DNA of 64,000 nt from Xestospongia muta (lineage: Eukaryota; Porifera; Demospongiae; Haplosclerida; Petrosiidae), in the NCBI GenBank assembly GCA_963693285.1, contig OY848918.1, positions 62,001 to 126,000 on the forward strand, given 5' to 3'. The notes under the pieces are model-generated. The model was not told the origin of the DNA, did no database searches, and saw nothing but the letters and a program-made list of their open reading frames with translations. Shown here piece by piece: positions 60,171 to 64,000 of this stretch (within the stretch, counting starts at the first letter, position 1; each line of letters opens with the position of its first letter). The position numbers and the translations under genes were made by a program.

Positions 60171-61143
60171 AGAGGTAAGTGCTGTTTTCCACACAAAATC
60201 AAAAGTTAACAGAAAACTACCATCTAATAAGTGATATCTTTACCAAATAATCTTTGAGAAGAACAAGTGATAAAATGTAAATGATATTGTTAACTATTCT
60301 AGCCAGTATCATAAGTCCATAGCAAGTTCTAATGACTAATACAATTATTAACTATTCAATCAATATCAGAGCAGTAAATGTGATAACAACAACTTGAATT
60401 TACTGAGACTCAAATAGCCAAACCAAACAACATATAATAATACCACCTACACAAATGATTGTATTATTGGTATCATAAAATATGATGTACCTGATAGACA
60501 CTGATTAATATTCATAAAAAAAGTTTTAATGACAAGGAGCAACCCTATCATTTGTGATTTAAGAAATGAAGTAATTTAATGGATACCTTCATTAAACTAT
60601 TAATTTACATTTAAATAAATTGAAACATTTAAATATTCCGTATACTGTTATAAATAGTAGAAATGATCAAATATGATCCATACAAAGAGTGGTATCATAT
60701 TATTTATATGTCAATGTACCACATATAGTGTGTAACAATAAGACTATATGTTAGTATTGTAATAGTTACATCACTTAAGTTTTGTTCTACCTGTTGTTTT
60801 TGAGAAGTTAGTGTGGACTTTATATTTTTAGTTATTGTACTGTATTAATTGTGTGCTACTATTGTATGACAATATGTATTCAGAATATCTTAAATTAAAA
60901 TAAGTTTGTATTATTCAATAAGATCATTATTACTAATTGTTGTATTTTTATCTAACATAAATAACTTACAATAGCTTATCTACTTTAATTATTAGTCTTA
61001 ACATAGAAAGTGATTTGAAATATTTTGTCTGATATATTTTATCTTAGGATAAAAATTATTTTGAGATATCTCATCTTAGGACAAATTTTCAGTAGGACAA
61101 AAATTACTATGAGATAACTATAATACATAGTAAATATATCAGG
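60171..61143. other. Intergenic; 3' flank of RSPH1-like gene
   Basis: No coding signal. The right 190 bp (60950-61143) are duplicated at 18765-18962 in reverse orientation. This marks the change from the accessory region to compact housekeeping DNA. Confidence 0.5.
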
Positions 61144-62093
61144 TCATGCTACAGGGTTAACTTGTCCACCTCGCCATCTTGGTACAAGCTTTTGACTTTC
61201 TTCATCATCTTCATTATCTTGTTCAACCTCTTCACTCTAAATGAGAGGAGACCCCTATCATTTAGTACATCAATTACATTTCATTACTAACTGGTTTCTC
61301 CAGAACATAATCACCTAATTGTTGTACTCCAAAATCAAATGAGTATTTCCCTGCTCCATGAGGCTAATATATCACAATACACTTAATATAAATCACAATA
61401 GTATGTGTACCTGATCTCCAAGGAAATTCCCTTTATATTTATAGCTGGGAAAAATGAGTTCTCCTGTTCCCTCACGTCGTCCATTGACCCACTGTCCTAC
61501 ATACTGTATTGAGATAAAGTTTATCACATATGTCAATAATATTACCTGAGCTCCAGTTTGTTTGTATGTATATGTACCAGTACCATGACGTAGGTTAGTG
61601 TCCCATTCTCCCTCATATGTGTCTCCATTAACATAAGTGTATTTACCAATACCTTGACGAACATCATTATACCATTGACCTATCAATAATACATTATTGT
61701 TGTCATTTTATTGTTGTATCATCATTACCTTCATATAGAGATCCATCTGGATAATAAAATGTACCTTCTCCATGTTTTAAATTGTTTTCATATTGTCCAT
61801 CATAGCGAGCACCAGATTTAAACTTGTACAAACCCTAAATGTTCTCTATGAAGATAAATTTAAGCAAATATCACTTACTTGTCCATTTCTCTTGCCATCA
61901 ACATATTGACCTTTGTAAGTGTCTACATTTGGAAGGACTGCTAACCCTTGTCCATGACGTTCACCAGCTTCATTTCTCTCTCCTTCATAAGTCTACAAAG
62001 AGAACGTCAGTACTAGTATAGTATATTCTACTGTTGACTTACTCCTAAATTAGGTCCCTGATCTTCTCCTTCTTCAGATTCAACATCAGACAT
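61144..62093 (-). CDS. RSPH1: Radial spoke head 1-like MORN-repeat protein
   Basis: Seven exons, right to left: 62043-62093, 61879-61992, 61729-61834, 61546-61679, 61411-61503, 61292-61363, 61144-61236; frame is kept and gives 220 aa. It starts [17 protein letters not shown] and runs through MORN units such as [66 protein letters not shown] and [16 protein letters not shown]. It ends with an acidic tail and [13 protein letters not shown]. The EAGERHGQG start and the order of repeats match RSPH1, a head component of the radial spoke in motile 9+2 cilia. It is shorter than vertebrate RSPH1, lacking most of the acidic tail. All GT-AG junctions are clean and it looks functional. Confidence 0.93.
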
Positions 62094-62217
62094 GATTACT
62101 ATTACTTACAGTTGTTTTTTAATTGTGGTTACTATGGTAACATTGACCACCATGTTATAAATCAAATTTAATTTTATTCATATTCATTAATAATTAAATT
62201 ATTCATAGGATGTAACA
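62094..62217. promoter_or_regulatory. Probable bidirectional promoter between RSPH1-like and UROS
   Basis: Only 124 bp separate the two divergent start codons. No clear TATA or CCAAT box; the right half is AT-rich. Shared promoter use is inferred from spacing alone. Confidence 0.45.
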
Positions 62218-63272
62218 ATGAGTGAAGTAGTTTTATTAAGAACTAAGAAGGAACCTCATGATAATTATGAACAGGTAATACTACTCTCAAATGATAATCT
62301 ATATTGTCTTTACAGGTTCTTAGTCAAGTTGGTTACAATATACAATATATACCAGTATTAGAATTTAAGTTTATATCACAAAATGATTTGGAGGTGTGTC
62401 TAAAACAGTCTCATCAATTTGGTAGTACAGTTATTAGTTATATATTCTAATATTATTTTTAATACAGGATTAGTATTTACCAGTCAGACATCAGTACAGT
62501 CTATAGTAGCACAAGTTAATAATATAGGTACATTTAATATTGTCATCAGTGGTAGCCATTATAATGTCATTAGAAATATTTAAAGAAAGTTGGTCTCATT
62601 TACCAGTATTTGTAGTAGGACAAGCTACTGAAGAATGTGGTCAGTATTATTAGTACAATAGTTTCTAATAATTTGTATTATTTTAGTAAGGACACAACTT
62701 GAATTAGATAGAGTGTTAGGATCATCTGGTAATGTTGAATTATTGAGTGATGTCATTATTAAATGTGAGTTCATTTCTATATACACTATATTAGTTGTTA
62801 TTGTAGCTAGATCTCTTAATAATAAACCACTCTTATTTCCTTGTGGTAATTTACATAAAGAAACATTACCTCAACAACTACATGAAGCTGGTATTGGATT
62901 ACATTCTCTAACATGTTATGAAACATGTCCTCACTCACAACTTGATACAAATATTAGAACACTGGTTAGTATCTATCTATCTATCTTTTATCTCTTTATC
63001 TAGAACTGGAAGGATGGGACAAATGTTGTGTTTTTCAGTCCATCTGGTGTTCAATTTGCTTTTCCCATAATCCAGTCAACAGTACATGATATACACTCAC
63101 TAAATGTCAGTATATTATATAGTACATTATATTATTGATGTTAGTATTATAGTATTGTGCTATTGGACCCAGTACTGCTGAGGCTCTCTCTGCTGTAGGT
63201 ATATCACCAGTGGTAGCTAAAAAACCAACTCCACAAGAAGTACTAGCAATACTACAAACTATTAAACAATAA
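62218..63272 (+). CDS. UROS: Uroporphyrinogen-III synthase
   Basis: Eight exons: 62218-62274, 62316-62421, 62468-62527, 62574-62639, 62687-62764, 62807-62964, 63004-63105, 63153-63272; total 248 aa, close to the usual 260. It starts MSEVVLLRTKKEPHDNY. Family landmarks are YIPVLEFKF, GLVFTSQTSVQS, LPVFVVGQAT, KPLLFPCGNLHKETLPQQL, GIGLHSLTCYET, VVFFSPSGVQF, NYCAIGPSTAEAL and KKPTPQEVL. The enzyme closes and rearranges hydroxymethylbilane to uroporphyrinogen III in cytosolic haem synthesis. Introns are 40-50 bp. Intact, and ends about 40 bp from the convergent POLR3B stop codon. Confidence 0.94.
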
Positions 63273-63313
63273 ATTCATTTTTAATTCCACATAACTCATT
63301 AATGATTGAAGTA

Positions 63314-64000
<687 letters not shown>

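Overview
This is eukaryotic, AT-rich (about two thirds A+T), intron-dense DNA. Introns are short (often 50-100 bp) with GT-AG ends. The gene content points to a sponge: kelch/coiled-coil/tyrosine-kinase-like (TKL) proteins, an IgGFc-binding-like surface protein, a fibrinogen domain, SRCR, Death-like and RTK fragments, plus housekeeping genes (radial spoke MORN protein, uroporphyrinogen-III synthase, RNA polymerase III subunit 2). A demosponge such as Amphimedon is my best guess; this is inferred from gene style, not from a search.

The window has two parts. From 1 to about 60 kb is a rapidly rearranging accessory region. Its backbone is a tandem family of six-exon genes on the + strand. Each codes for an N-terminal six-blade kelch propeller, a Gln-rich coiled coil and a TKL-like kinase domain. 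Copies are A (1663-5624, one nonsense codon and a lost DxG Asp), B (13330-16919, intact, 768 aa), C (25749-29780, 11-nt frameshifting deletion), D (34502-38335, wrecked by transposons and a deletion), E (42267-43358, one-exon fragment) and F (55430-59404, intact, 782 aa). Introns and framework codons are nearly identical between copies. The differences concentrate at a few codons at equivalent points of every kelch blade, and the kinase C-lobe comes in two exchangeable versions.

Between the kelch-kinase copies lie broken pieces of other genes. They include five CDK1-like pseudogenes, three USP-type deubiquitinase remnants (two of them paired with kelch-kinase copies), cystathionine beta-synthase, two FLYWCH pieces, Na+/K+-ATPase alpha, selenocysteine lyase, the N-terminal half of RNA polymerase III subunit 2, the 3' end of the radial spoke MORN gene, Death-like, SRCR and RTK exons. 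Transposons are abundant: a nested pair of MULE-like elements, a 101-bp hairpin element with a 9-bp target duplication, a hAT fossil, and three CACTG-ended miniature elements with 2-bp target duplications. One intact unrelated gene sits here: the IgGFc-binding-like membrane protein at 9222-11119.

From about 61 kb to the end the sequence is ordinary compact housekeeping DNA: RSPH1-like (-), UROS (+), and the 3' end of POLR3B (-), which runs off the window. Two of the pseudogene fragments at 18.6-20.1 kb derive from paralogues of these right-end genes.

The best candidate for an undescribed system is the kelch-coiled coil-kinase array. It looks like a cytosolic sensor family whose ligand face is diversified on a near-constant scaffold, with swappable kinase modules. 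No signal peptide or membrane segment is visible in these proteins.
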